Shown here: piece after piece, positions 41,685-53,772 of the stretch
Layout: each line of letters opens with the position of its first letter
Position numbering within the stretch: position 1 is the stretch's first letter
Assembly (NCBI GenBank): GCA_033675265.1
Contig: JAUJYZ010001332.1
Location: forward strand, 218,501-282,500
Length of the DNA: 64,000 nucleotides
Reading direction: 5' to 3'
From: Actinostola sp. cb2023
Lineage: Eukaryota; Cnidaria; Anthozoa; Actiniaria; Actinostolidae
Made by a program: the position numbers and the translations under genes
The notes under the pieces: generated by a model
Seen by the model: only the letters and a program-made list of their open reading frames with translations
Database searches by the model: none
Told to the model about the DNA's origin: nothing

Positions 41685-44600
41685 CTAAAAAAATAGATAA
41701 AAATTATATGATATATATATAATTTTTTTTAAACTTATATTTAGTGCTATTCGGGGGCACGACTCTCACACTCACTCATTTACTACATTCTATATTCAAT
41801 ACACACAACACTCATCTCACTAGTTCATTGTGATATGAGTTTCAATTTGTTGTTAACAAATTCATTCATATAAGGTACATTGTTGCTTGAAGAAATACAC
41901 GTACATACAAACACAATTATTTCATTCAAAGATATTAGCCATTACCAAAACGAGCGGGGGACTGGGACCAAGTCCGTAAAACTATTTCAATAAGAAACTA
42001 ACAAAACTGAGCTGATCATTTTCTGAGAGAGCAGATCAAACTTAGCTAGTCTGGAAAGATTGGTCAGAACTTCGGCTTAATATTGACGATGCTAGAGGGC
42101 ATCAAAGATGTCTATTTTCACATACAAACTCTGTAATTTTTTGACGTTGTCCAGCCAAACCATACATTCACTGTAAAATTTTGGCTGGACAACACAATTT
42201 CAAAAGTTTATAATTCCGACAGAATTCGCTCAAATCACATCAAACTTTGCATATATACCAATTTCAACATGCTGTTTCATGTGATATACTTAATTTCATA
42301 ATTGCATTAATTCTAATAACCTCGTTCCCAGTCCCCTGCTCGTTTAGGTAATGGCTAATTGCACTTTAAATTTCTACATATGAGGACATCAAACCCAAAT
42401 ATTCCGACGCGCCGAGGTAAATGAACTCTTTTTAAAGTGCCTATTGACTTAAGTTTAAGTTTAATAATGCTTCATACCAAATGATACCATACTTCATAAA
42501 TCATACCATACTTCACAGAAAACTGAAACGAGCTCAGAATGACATTTCAGATGGTAGTTACAGACTTCAGCCACACACGGTACATAATAGAGCAGATTTA
42601 GTATGACTGTGAAATACCAAGGCACACGCCACTGACACGGCGCGAATTCATCCGAAATCCTAAAACATCACAGTAACGGCACGGCTCGTACGACCGTGAA
42701 GTTTCACAACCATACTAAACCTGCTCTAAATAGAGTACTGGGACCCAGAAGAGGAAGTGCAACTTAATAAAGAATAAAAAGATGAAGAAGTTTGTTCAAA
42801 TTCTTCTGTGAAGCTCTCACCTTAGTGCACCCGTCAGCTATCGGTTCCAACTCTTTCTTCGTCGTTATTTGTCTAAGCAACGATGATTCCAGCATTCCAG
42901 ATTTTCTCATTGCTTTGAATTTCGCCTTTGGATAATCGATAATCAACTTTTCTATATTAATAGCAAAGCCAGCCATGTCGATAGGGAACGGACGAAACTT
43001 TCCCCAATTGGTGTGGAATTTCACCACTTTTCCTTTCTTGCAAATAGGCCCAGCCCAGCGAGCTGCTCCAGTGAACCCTACTGGCCACACCCCAACTCGT
43101 TTGATCCAGCGTATCTAAACATTAATAAAAAAATGTTATATCTTATAGCTGCAGGGTCCTACTAATCGGGGAGACCCTAGCTATAATAATAATAATAATA
43201 ATAATGAACTTTATTTCACGAGGGTATTTACATTTAACAGTTTTCACTGATGAACTCATGGCCCTCAAATAATAATTTAAAATAAATAAAATATTACATG
43301 CTATAAAAAACTATATACTTTGTATAATACTACTATAAATACCCAATCCCACTTCACTAAAATTTAGGCCCAAGTTACAATACCCTTAATCTCAAATATT
43401 TGTATCCATTCCCACCACTCCAGATCCCATATAACCCAACACCCTTGCATACTTAAACCCCATAATTATATACACACACCCGTTTATATACATCGTAAAA
43501 TTGTACTGGTCGTAATTAAAATATATCCTAATAAGAATCTATAAAATATGAACTATAAGACAACCCACCATTTTAACCCAATTTCCAATGAATTTTAAGT
43601 CTGAGCTATCGTGGAAATTGTATTACCTACATATCAAATTACAAACTACGCAGAAATTACACTGCTCTCGAACAGTCAAATAACAATAGTCGCATGAATG
43701 AATGAATAAACCTTTATTCGTTCGTTCGCTCGTTCGCTCGTTCGCTCGTTCGCTCGTTTGCCCGTTTGCCCGTTTGCTCGTTTGCACGTTTGCTCGTTTG
43801 CTCGTTTGCTCGTTTGCTCGTTTGCTCGTTTGCTCGTTTGCTCGTTTGCTCGTTTGCTCATGTGCGCGTTTGCTCGTTTGCTCGTTTGCTCGTTTGCTCG
43901 TTCGCTCGTTCGCTCGTTCGCTCGTTCGCTCGTTTGCTCGTTTGCTCGTTTGCTCGTTTGCTCGTTTGCTCGTTTGCTCGTTTGCTCGTTTGCTCGTTTG
44001 CTCGTTTGCTCGTTTGCTCGTTTGCTCGTTTGCTCGTTTGCTCGTTTGCTCGTTTCGTTTGCTCGTTTGCTCGTTTGCTCGTTTGCTCGTTTGCTCGTTT
44101 GCTCGTTTGCTCGTTTGCTCGTTTGCTCGTTTGCTCGTTTGCTCGTTTGCTCGTTTGCTCGTTTGCTCGTTTGCTCGTTTGCTCATGTGCTCGTTTGCGC
44201 GTTTGCTCGTTTGCTCGTTTGCTCGTTTGCTCGTTTGCTCGTTTGCTCGTTTGCTCGTTTGCTCGTTTGCTCGTTTGCTCGTTTGCTCGTTTGCTCGTTT
44301 GCTCGTTTGCTCGTTTGCTCGTTTGCTCGTTTGCTCGTTTGCTCGTTTGCTCGTTTGCTCGTTTGCTCGTCAACCTACCTCCTCAAAGATCCTACTATCG
44401 TAAGTGTTATCATCGTCGGCAAAATACACAACGCCAGGCTTGTTATCTGGATCGATATTATCTCGTAGCCATTCAATACCAATGTTTCTTTGAAAAACTC
44501 CTCTTGGTTTAAAACGTCTTGCCTCCCCCTTGTGCATTCGAAGTAAATCAGGGGTTCTGATATTCAAATGAGTGTACTGTAAACCCGAGTTGTCAAGAAA

Positions 44601-46100
44601 ATGCTGTACAAGTTTAGTTTTATGGGACGAATCCTCTACAACAATCCAGTGAAGATTCGTAACTCCTTTAAAAGCCTGCCAAAGACGTGTTAGCTCGGCT
44701 TTTTGAACGAAACGCTTGTAAGTCGGTGTCACAATGAAGACTGTTGGTAGTGTTTTGTTTTGAAGCGTATTAATCGGCACGCTTTTTGCACACTCACTGA
44801 GTTTTGAGTTCAACTCTATTATTTTACTTTGGAGTATCTTTTCTTGGTGTCGGGAATGTCTTAGCCGTTTAAAAAGTTCACTGGTCTTCGCCTTGGTCAG
44901 CATTTCTGACTGATCTAGAATGTTTCGTTTGGTTCTTTTTTCAGCTCCTAAAAACACAAAGAAACTGTTAGTATATTACTATATTATCTTAAACTTCAAT
45001 GGACATAGGATTTGGGCCGAATGAAACAACATTATTAAATTGATCAAAATATAGGGTAGCTCTCCGAGTATTTCAAAAGTGCATGTACGCCCTAAAATTG
45101 CGATGAAATTCGCAGTTTTTTAATGCTGTTATAGCGATACTTCATGTTTACAAATATTAATATTGTGATGTTAATGTGCCAACCATTTCCACAAAAACGT
45201 TTCACACGTTGCTTTGTGTCAATAGCCAACTTGATCTCTGGTTGGCACATCGTTGGCACATGAATGACAAAAGCTGAAGTATCGCTCTAATGTTAAAAAT
45301 CCCACTCTGTTTGGCAGTCGATTTGTTCAATCGTGTTCGATCCTGTGAGTTCGATTGTCGAACACGATTGAACGCAATTCATTAATTGCGGTCGATTACA
45401 ATTCGATTGGAAATGTGTTCGATTATGTTCGATTTGATACATCGGGCCAGTTAGACAGTGCCGGCAGGCGTCGCTAAGTAATCAGGGTGATCATAATGGA
45501 ACACACGCGTGATGTTGATCACCCGATCTTGGACTTTATGAGTGTTAGAGAACAATCACATGTACAATTGATAACTTTGTAAGTCAGTCACTTTGTAAGT
45601 CACTTTGCAATTCATTTTGTAAGTCATTTAAAAGTCGTTTTCTAAGTCATTTTGTAAGTCACGTTACTAGTAATTTTGTAAGCCATTTTACAAGTCATTT
45701 TGTAAGTATCTTTGCAAATAATTTTGTAAATCATTTTCTGAGTCATTTTCTTAAAAGTCATTTTGTAAGTCACTTTGTAAGTCACTTTGTAAGTCACTTT
45801 GTAAATCACTTTGTAAGTCACTTTTCAGTCTCGTTGTACTGTCACGACACTTTCAAGAATGAGCAACACTTGTATAGATAGATAACCAACGATCCACTGT
45901 CACAATCAATGAGTAAACATACTGTACCTAATAGATCAGTGTAACCTACCTGCAAACAAGTCCTCATTTTCGATAACAGAATGTGTTTGTATGTTCCTCA
46001 TGCGATTTGACTGCCTCAATTCTTCCTTCACGACGAAGTACGTTATCGGACCGACAACAATCAGGAATACGATTAAAGCAGCCAATTCCCTTCGTGCCAT
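41580..46100 (-). CDS. Galactosylgalactosylxylosylprotein 3-beta-glucuronosyltransferase (GT43)
   Basis: Four exons: 46100-45950, 44947-44379, 43114-42821, 41684-41580. Intron phases are 1, 0, 0; total is 372 residues. It is a type II Golgi enzyme: short cytoplasmic MARR, membrane anchor (ELAALIVFLIVVGPITYFVV), stem, then the catalytic domain. Family marks: PTVFIVTPTYKR at the domain start, WIVVEDS, the DxD-type metal site YFADDDNTY, VWPVGFTGAARWAGP, FPIDMAGFAIN, ESSLLRQ, ELEPIADGCTK and the final VYVWHTR. GT43 enzymes add glucuronic acid to the galactose of the proteoglycan linker or to N-glycan termini. Length fits the family (about 320-370). The last exon was found by matching the expected V-x-V-W-H-T-R ending after ELEP; without it the third exon would run into a false tail. 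Confidence 0.93.
41934..42360. mobile_element. Inverted-repeat element in GT43 intron 3
   Basis: Ends ATTAGCCATTACCAAAACGA and TCGTTTAGGTAATGGCTAAT; GGGGACTGGGA and its mate follow. No ORF. Confidence 0.7.
42586..42730. repeat. Small inverted repeat in GT43 intron 3
   Basis: AGAGCAGATTTAGTATG and CATACTAAACCTGCTCT ends with GTGAA/TTCAC inside. Confidence 0.65.
42821..43114 (-). CDS. GT43 exon 3 (catalytic domain, C-terminal half)
   Basis: 294 bp, phase 0-0. Carries the VWPVG, FPIDMAGFAIN and ESSLLRQ motifs. Donor is GTGAGA after CTK; reading past it would give a spurious tail of about 17 residues. Confidence 0.9.
43719..44371. repeat. 8-bp satellite (AAACGAGC)n, about 80 copies
   Basis: Plus strand GCTCGTTT repeated with rare variants (TTCG, CATG, GCGC) and one 5-bp slip near 44053. 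Open in most frames on both strands because 8 bp x 3 gives an 8-residue period (SKRANEQT). It is intron 2 of the GT43 gene and begins 8 bp from the exon 2 splice donor. Confidence 0.95.
44379..44947 (-). CDS. GT43 exon 2 (stem and nucleotide-sugar half)
   Basis: 569 bp. Stem region, then TPTYKR and the ADDDNTY metal-binding motif. Its donor GTAGGT is followed within 8 bp by the 8-bp satellite. Confidence 0.93.
45575..45830. repeat. Imperfect 13-bp tandem repeat
   Basis: Units of TTTTGTAAGTCAC type across GT43 intron 1, strongly diverged in the middle, cleaner at the ends. Confidence 0.8.
45950..46100 (-). CDS. GT43 exon 1 (membrane anchor)
   Basis: 151 bp, start ATG at 46100, single hydrophobic helix of about 18 residues after MARRE, donor GTAGGT, phase 1 join to GAEKRTKR. 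Confidence 0.85.
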
Positions 46101-49100
46101 GCCGGTCTACCTTGTGATTTTATCATCTGTTATAGAGGATATAATACAAAGAGGAAATATTACTTGTTAAGATCTTGGTGTCGATATTACAACACATCAC
46201 GATTGTAATCAAAAGTGATGTGACATTAAAAGTGAGTGGATGAAATCGATTTCAGAATGTTGACTTGTGGTAATACAAATCAAAATGTTTAAAACATCGA
46301 ATTCGTGATGTAAAATGTTTACACAAAATATGGCTGGCTTTTCTTTCACCAATGCTAGCCATCAGATGGTGATCATATTTTCCTCTTTGAAAGCCGGGAC
46401 GTACTTTCCTGTTCAGTCGGATCTCTCGGTTTGGCTTTTCAGAAAGGTAGTAATAAACAAATATTATTTTTGATATGATCAATGAAATAACTGCATCCAT
46501 TTGATGGGAATACCGCGGGTTCTTACGAACTTAAGCGGTTGTCGCCATTATCGGTTTAAATCACTAGCGAACATCAATGGGAACTTTTTAGAAACTTAAG
46601 AAGTCAATTAATATCATGGTTTACCTGTCATTTGTAGTGAAGTCGGGTGTTAAGAATCCACTATGTTATTTTGTTTTAGTTTGGATCGATTTTGGTACCG
46701 TCAAATTTGTCTTGCTTTCAATAGTGTTTTGCAAGTGACCAGACAGGTATCTTAGCACCGGCAGTGAATACCAGAATACACATGGATTATCACTTAGAAA
46801 CATTTAGAACCTGTTGCTTTTATTGGTGAAACGCATGCAACGAGCCAAACTGCTTTGGCTGATTTTGACAGAGAATCGAACCTAATATAAACGCGATTGA
46901 GAATATTTTTGGATTTTTTTTTGAGATATTGACCTTTTTTCAACTGGAAATCCAAAAATCAAAATGGCGGACCTCCGGTATCTCTTCGGAAAGCGATCAC
47001 AACAAAATATTTGTGGAAAATTATTTGAGATGTTGAACTTTTTTTAACCGGAAATACAAAAATGAAAATGGCGGACTTCCGGAATCTCTTCGGAAAACGA
47101 TCACAACAAAATACACCGCGTTGTATTAAAGTCCCGCAAAAAACAAAACACTTAAATCTTAGCCGATTGGATGATGCAAAATATCGTTTTTTTAGAAATA
47201 TATACCTTGGCGCAAATTATGAAAAAGAGTTAATTTGAAACTATGACTCGATTATTCATAACAATGTCACCAAATTAGTTTGTCCTGGGCGATGGCTTCT
47301 TGGATTCGATCGATCTTCCGCTCTCGTGACATAATTCCGCTCAGTTTTAACTGTACTCGAATCATAAAATACCTTGTCAATTAGATCAGTATTAATCTGA
47401 CCAATCACCAATCGCGCCGAACTCAAACGCCGCCGGGTTACTTGCTTTGAAAACAAATGGTTAGGTACCGTACGATTAGGTCTTCAGACCCCTATTTAGC
47501 TTTTACCGAAGCTAGGTTCTCCTCAAGAACCTGGATTTTTGAATTTTGACATTCATTGATGAATGACTCCAATATTTGACAACGAAGCTGCCGTACTCAT
47601 AATCTCCTGACACCTGTCCCGTTGTCTGAATGATAATATATGTAGATTAATATTAATATTTTTGAAATGAATACATTTCTAACTCAAACCTGAATTAATG
47701 ATTTTCTACGTTCATTTAACCAGGATTAATATGAATACAATCACCCAAAACCTGGATCTGTGACCGCCATGCCACATGCATGTTACGTCATTTTTGGGAG
47801 CACCCCGGCCCAACGGGACTCAAACGTGACTGGATTTGTTAAAACGATACTGTGCAGGGCTCATACAAGTGACTTATTTTCTTTCACAACGAGTCCCAAG
47901 CCCAACTGAAATCCCAAAAACATAGATGATCATTTAACAATCAATCCAGCGCGCTGGAAAATGAAGTCGGTGACCTTCCTGCATTTTTATTCCATAATTT
48001 AAGGTATACAGCAAACGTCGCACTAACCATGAACTTAATTCAGTCGAACCTATTAATTTTGAATCCACGGAGTCGTCAAAATTACGACTCTGGAGCGACT
48101 TTGCCACAACGCACAAATGGCTTTTTCAAACACAAAAGGACGTTCTAACCATGTGCCAAAATTAATAGGTTCGACTGAATTAAGCTCATGGTTAGTTCAA
48201 AGTTTGTCCTAGGCTTAACTTCGCCTACAAAGTTTTTTTAGTGGCAAAAGTTAGAAAACAAATTCAGGGAAAATAGTTAAAAAACCGATTTATTCAAAAA
48301 CACATGCAAACAGAGTATATTCAGTAATTCACTCGAAATTCTGCAAATTATAATCTTTTGGCGTTCTTTAGCTTCAAATTTAAGCTGTATAATCATATTA
48401 CTATGTGTTTGTTTATACTGACATGAGCCTCTGGCTCGGTTAATAAGGGCAACCTTATCCTACGTTATGACGTTAATAAATGGATTGATTGATGGATGGA
48501 TGGATTGATTGATTGATTGCTTGATTGATTGATTGATTGATTGTTGTTTGTTTGTTTGTTTGTTCGTTTGTGTGTTTGTTTGTTTGTTTGTTTGTTTGTT
48601 TGTTTGTTTGTTTGTTTGTTTGTTTGTTTGTTTGTTTGTTTGTTTGTTTGTTTGTTTGTTTGTTTGTTTGTTTGATTGATTGATTGATCAATTAATTAAT
48701 TGTTTGAGAGGCAAAGCTTTCTCACGTCTGCAAAGATTTCATGCAAGCGAAAATAACAAAACCTGACAATGCGTAGAAGTATCGCGTAGGTATACGAGAT
48801 GTAACATTCAAAGGTTCAAAGGTTCATTTATTTCCATTTAAAATGAATTACAAATAATAATTGTAATAATGATAAGATAGAGGATGCAAGAGAAAAACCC
48901 TAGGGGCTAAACAAGGCTCTTGCAACCTAAAACAATTATATAACAAAAGATGGATAGATATGAAAGATGGAGGAGTTCAGGTCCAAAAGTAGCCTACGAC
49001 TATATAAAGGCCGGATAAGTTTGCGAAGCGGTGTCGAAGTGGCTTTGGATACAACCGCCATTCCTTCTTTGCCACAGGAAGCCCGCAGACATGATCATTC

Positions 49101-49327
49101 TAGAACGTGGGGGCTCCCGGTATTACGGTATCACCTTGGTCTGCGGTATGCGGTATTTGGCAATTTTGAGCTACGGTATTCGGTGAAGTTCAAATTTCTT
49201 TAGGGTATTTCGGTTATCCGGTTGTTTCCAAAACATAACTACTGCGGTATTGCGGTTTTTTTTGATTGCGGTATCAGCTACGTACCCCCCTACGCCCCTC
49301 TCTTCTAGGCCTAGGGGTAACGGAACA
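46101..49327. other. Intergenic region, no gene recognised
   Basis: Between GT43 and GPCR genes. Contains a 117-bp tandem pair at about 46890-47110 (CAAAATGGCGGAC, CTCTTCGGAAA), an inverted repeat at 48018-48205 (AATTCAGTCGAACCTATTAA), and the microsatellite below. Short frames have no support. Confidence 0.5.
48478..48692. repeat. (TTGA)n and (TTTG)n compound microsatellite
   Basis: GATGGATGGATTGATTGATT passing to a long TTTG array of about 30 units and back to GATT. Confidence 0.95.
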
Positions 49328-50428
49328 TCACTGATCACTGGCGCATCGAAGTTTTCTTAATAACAAAACACAACCTTTTCGAATGTCAGCCATTAGCATC
49401 AAGTACAGAATCGGGTTAATCAACGACTTCAAGCAGACCACTGAAAAAACGTAGTTTAATGCGGCTGTACTTGTGTGACTAACACCATCAGCACAAAGAA
49501 GAACCCAGACACAAAGGACAGGGATGTAGGACAGAATAGTTATAACAAACACCAAGCCTATGGTGGTAAGAACAGCTCGGTATTTCGTCGCATTGATAGG
49601 TGGGCGCTGTTGGGCGTTGGGTGTGGCTTCATGTTGCTCCTCTTGGGCATTGTGTTGTGAGCAGTATACTTTTAATGCACGGTACGATTTGATGTAACAA
49701 ACACACAGAACAATTAAGATCAGGACACACATGGCAATAACCACGGGTAGAATTCTAGATACTACAGGGAAAATGAAAACATGACAAACACCGAAGGAAA
49801 AGATCCAAATTCCAAGTACCATAACTCCCATACGTGGCAGTGTTACAGTTGTCTTGTATCTCATTTCCTGGCCCCGGTTGCACGAAAGGCGAATAGCACT
49901 ATCCACCGGATAAGTCTTATCCAACGGATAAAACTGATGCAGTTATCCAATAAATTTTATCCGTTGGATAGGACTTATCCGGTGGATAATGCTATTCACC
50001 TTTCGTGCAACCGGGGCCAGATGGATAGACAGATAACGATCGACACTCATGGCGACGAGAGAGAGGAACGATGCTCCACCCAGCGAAATCGTTACATGAC
50101 GTGTAGGTAAGACGATTCGACAAAACGTCATCTCCATGTTCATGGCATCGGTCAGCGATATCGCCATTTGTAGCGGTTCGACGAGAAGTCCCACCATAAG
50201 ATCAGCGCACGTGAGGCTCGTCGATAGAACGTAGGATGGTGTACGCAAAGCAGGTGTAAGGAACACAGTAAGGATAATCAGGATATTCAACACAACTGTT
50301 GGAACGATTAGAACTCCATTGATCGCGGTGTGTATGATCAAGTGTTCGAACATCTCAGGCGCATTGATTTCCTTTCGAACATTATACTCTTGTAGTTCGT
50401 CGACACAATGTTGTCGAGTTCCATTCAT
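49328..50428 (-). CDS. Class A (rhodopsin-like) GPCR interrupted by a 153-bp element
   Basis: The N-terminal part is 50428-50021 (136 codons): TM1 (VLNILIILTVF), TM2 (TSLTCADLMVGLLVEPL), TM3 ending SVDRYLSIH, the DRY motif. The C-terminal part is 49867-49328 (180 codons with stop): TM4 (MGVMVLGIWIFSFGV), TM5, the third loop (QHNAQEEQHEATPNAQQ), TM6 (VFVITILSYIPVLCVWV), TM7 with SLINPILYLMLMADIRKG, the NPxxY motif. Without the inserted element the two parts join in frame as a normal 315-residue receptor. Read straight through, translation stops inside the element at 49943. Ligand unknown; amine, adenosine or melatonin-type relatives are possible. Confidence 0.85.
49868..50020. mobile_element. 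Palindromic MITE inside the GPCR
   Basis: 153 bp, ends CTGGCCCCGGTTGCACG and its reverse complement, with further inverted symmetry (CCGGATAAG, CTTATCCGG) inward. A relative occurs at 20727-21607. No clear target duplication at the flanks. On the gene strand it contains GT at 50011 and AG at 49868, which would remove 144 bp in frame. Confidence 0.8.
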
Positions 50429-53302
50429 TGTCCAAAGAGGGAATATCTAGCTCTTCACAGGCGATTCTGAAACAGATCGAGTTTGATGTTGGTTTTCTCT
50501 CTTCCTTATCGGCCGAATGTAGATCTCTCTCAGGTCTCAGGAAATTGTCACATTCCCCTGGCGATATGGGACAATGAGTGGAAAGCTTGGGACAAAACAA
50601 ATGGCAACTTTTATAACGTAGAGGAAGCCAAGAATAAATACTTTCCATCCAGTTTGAACATGGACCTCAGTTCACATTGCTGTGAGTGTTTTTCTCCCAA
50701 CGTGTCGCATTCGTCAACTATTTTCCAACAACTGAATTTGTTGTTTGTGCGCTTCCTGACTCTGTCTTTTCACCATGATAAACTTTAAGGAGGTCAAATA
50801 GGGCTTTCCGATGGTTGTCTTTTGTACTTTTGTATTATTCTGAGGGTCTTTTTACAGGTGGGCTGTTATTCCCCGGTCATTAATATTCACCTTTCGAGTA
50901 TCTTATAACTCAAGTTTATATCTAAGGTCAATATTGTACAGTGAGAATTTATTATTATACCAACTCGTGAGCCTACATACATCGTGCAATCTGATTGGTT
51001 CTCTATCTAGGGCTATTCGACTTTGTCCACTCGGGATAATGTAACTGACAAGATGGTGGGTGCCTAAACTCTCGTTTTGCCACATGTTTTAGACACCCTT
51101 AATCAGGCTTAATTTATTATTTCATTTTTTTCGTCTCAGGTTTAGTGGATGTTGTTTAATATTTCCCTCGACTCCGTATATATTTCCGCTTAGCGGAGTA
51201 CTTGAAATTTGTGACTATTTTAAAAAGATCAGTTCAAGGAGTAATCTTTGTCGACAATCAATCCATCTCACAAAATTCACTTTTTCATCTAGGGTGACTA
51301 GAGACCCTCATGCCTCCACAAAAGAAACGATATTGAATCGCGGCTTAAATGAATAAAACTCTCTTCAACATGTTTCAACACCTTTCACCATTGTTGTCAG
51401 TCCTGTCAAACGGCTTCAAAATCACATTCAACAACTCAGATGTTGAACTAGACTTTCTAAAAGTCCTCAGCCCTTTTTTTTTTTTTTACTGGCGGGACTG
51501 AGGACTTTTCATCTCTGCTTCGCGCCATTTTTACCGACGGGTTTTTCAGTCGGTGAAAACATTATATCTAACAGCCAATCAGAACGCCTTGGTGAAGAGA
51601 TGTCAATCAAGTATGTAAATAGCTTAGAACAGAATAAAAATAATGAAAAGCCGCCCTATATAATTATTCATATTTTGATTTGTCTCCGCCCCCAAAAGTG
51701 ATTACGTCAAAATTGTCGACATTTTTGGCGCGAAACGGAAATCGAATCCCTGCAAGGGAAACAAGTCGCCCACTCGCGACTCCGTCGCTCGTAAATTATC
51801 GCGCTTCGCGCTCGTCAAGTTCTCTTTCTATGGGCAGGGAGAAAAAGAGAGTGGACGACTTGTAGCAAGTCTAATGTTGAACGAATGCCTAAGCGTGTGT
51901 CACTAAAACTGTTTGACACGATCTCTGTATTTCTACTACAAGATTTTAATTACAATCAAACTAGCTGTGAGCTCACTTGTCCATCTGATTTTATTACAGT
52001 CACTTATTCACTAGTATGGTTGAAGAGTATCGAGATGCTTTGAGTGTGGGTTTCCAATAATGATTCTCTGCAGAGTTGGCTGGTAGCGATGCCTGTGATG
52101 TCGTATTTTTAAGGGTTGAAATCGGCGATTTAGTATTTATTTTAGGGGTTGGTCAACGAAATCTTGGCACCACGGAAGTTAAAGTATCGTTGTCCTGTGG
52201 CCAGTCTGCATTTAATCAAATCCAAGTTCTCACAGTGTATTGTGGCTCTGCAGTTATGTACCTGTGAACGCTTCTTAAATTTTTGGGAAAGATACTGGGG
52301 TAGGATGTGGAGCATTATCGTTGAGACATTTGTACATAATCATACAATCTTAAAATAATATTAAAAATCGGCGATATTTAGTATTTATTTTAGGGGTTGA
52401 TCAAACGAAATCCATTTTAGGCGATTTGTAGGATAACTTTAGACCATGGGGTATCCTCAGGGTGGGCAAATTATGACGGCTTTTAGATGAATTTTTTTTC
52501 TAGCTTGTCCGATGGTCATCTCTACCCTTTTAACTACCAAGAAACCCCCGCCCTTCCACCCACTGGTTCCAAGAAACACGTTTCGTATAAACATTTTGGA
52601 AAATACTGTATTATTGGTACTGTATTTATTGGTACTGTATTTATTGGTACTATATTATTGGTACTGTATTATTGGTACTGTATTATTGGTACTGTATTAT
52701 TGGTACTGTATTATTGGTACTGTATTATTGGTACTGTATCATGTATTATCTTATTTATGCTTGTTGAATGAATGAACGGCTTTACCGTTTCTACAGCAAA
52801 CTTTCGTTTCAAAGTTGAAATGGAGCTCGAACTTGTAATGCTTTTACCTTGAGATTCAATCATACTATTCAGGCTCTTCGTCGGTGAAGAACCTTGCAAC
52901 GTTTAGCCAGGAGATAGCGTTTGCGAAAACTTCTGCACAAGATATTTCGCTTTGATCAAGACTAACAACAGCTTCTAGCGCTTGTCGGGCTGCGCTTACG
53001 CTATTTCATATGCAGGGATTGCTTTATTTGGATGTTCATATAGCAATGTTCTTCCAAATTATTTTCTTCCCTTCCATAGCAGATAATAATAATAATAACT
53101 TTATTTAAACGAAGGTATAACCGTTACCTAGATAACTGCTTTGAATTTATATAATACGCAGCTGTTAGCGCACTCTCACTTTCCCATTGCATTGATGCAG
53201 ACAATGATTCACTTGGACCTCAGTATTCATCTTAGGAGTGTTTATATTATATATTATTTTAATTCCAAACTTCCAGACGCGCCAGGTTTTGTTCGTTAAG
53301 GT
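50429..53302. other. Intergenic region upstream of the GPCR, no gene recognised
   Basis: Would contain the GPCR promoter (minus strand), with no identifiable elements. A 14-bp tandem repeat TTATTGGTACTGTA (about ten copies) lies at 52600-52740. Open frames there are by-products. Confidence 0.45.
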
Positions 53303-53772
53303 TCTAAATATGCTGGAGATTATTTCCTATTTTGTAAATATTTTTTGTTATTGCACATTTTAGAAAATTCGACCGGCCTTGTTCAAAGAGAATTTTGCAC
53401 GCGGGAATTCAATCGATTTCTAAACGGAAAGTGCCATTGTAGTGAGCACACTTTGTTCTAAAATACTATGTATCCGATTTTTGATACGTTGCCTCGTTTA
53501 AAAGTTATTTGATGATTTATGTGTAAATCGCTTAAAAACACATTAATGAATTTTGACAGCAAATATCTCCTCAACAAAAGCATTTATCGGAAATCAGAGA
53601 AAACTTTTATTAAAACAAAGTGTGCTCATTACAATGGCACTTTCCGTTTAAAAATCGATTGAATTTCCGCGTGCAAAATTCTCTTTGAACAAGGCCGGTC
53701 GAATTTTCTAAAATGTGCAATAACAAAAAAATATTTACAAAATAGGAAATAATCTCCAGCATATTTAGAATC
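53303..53772. mobile_element. Inverted-repeat element, 470 bp
   Basis: Arms about 190 bp: TCTAAATATGCTGGAGATTA at the left, the reverse complement at the right, with GACCGGCCTTGTTCAAAGAG on the arms. No ORF. Confidence 0.8.

Noticed and set aside
42764..42820. Continuation of GT43 exon 3 to an in-frame stop
   Set aside because: The GTGAGA donor after CTK and the VYVWHTR exon at 41684 give the expected family C-terminus, so this stretch is intron.
43623..44512. Long overlapping ORFs of 170-248 codons on both strands
   Set aside because: All are made by the 8-bp satellite, which is open in several frames; the region is GT43 intron 2.
51680..51865. 61-codon ORF with LARNGNRIPAR
   Set aside because: No family match and it lies in repeat-like sequence.
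52487..52775. Overlapping Leu/Tyr/Gly-rich ORFs
   Set aside because: Created by the 14-bp TTATTGGTACTGTA repeat.
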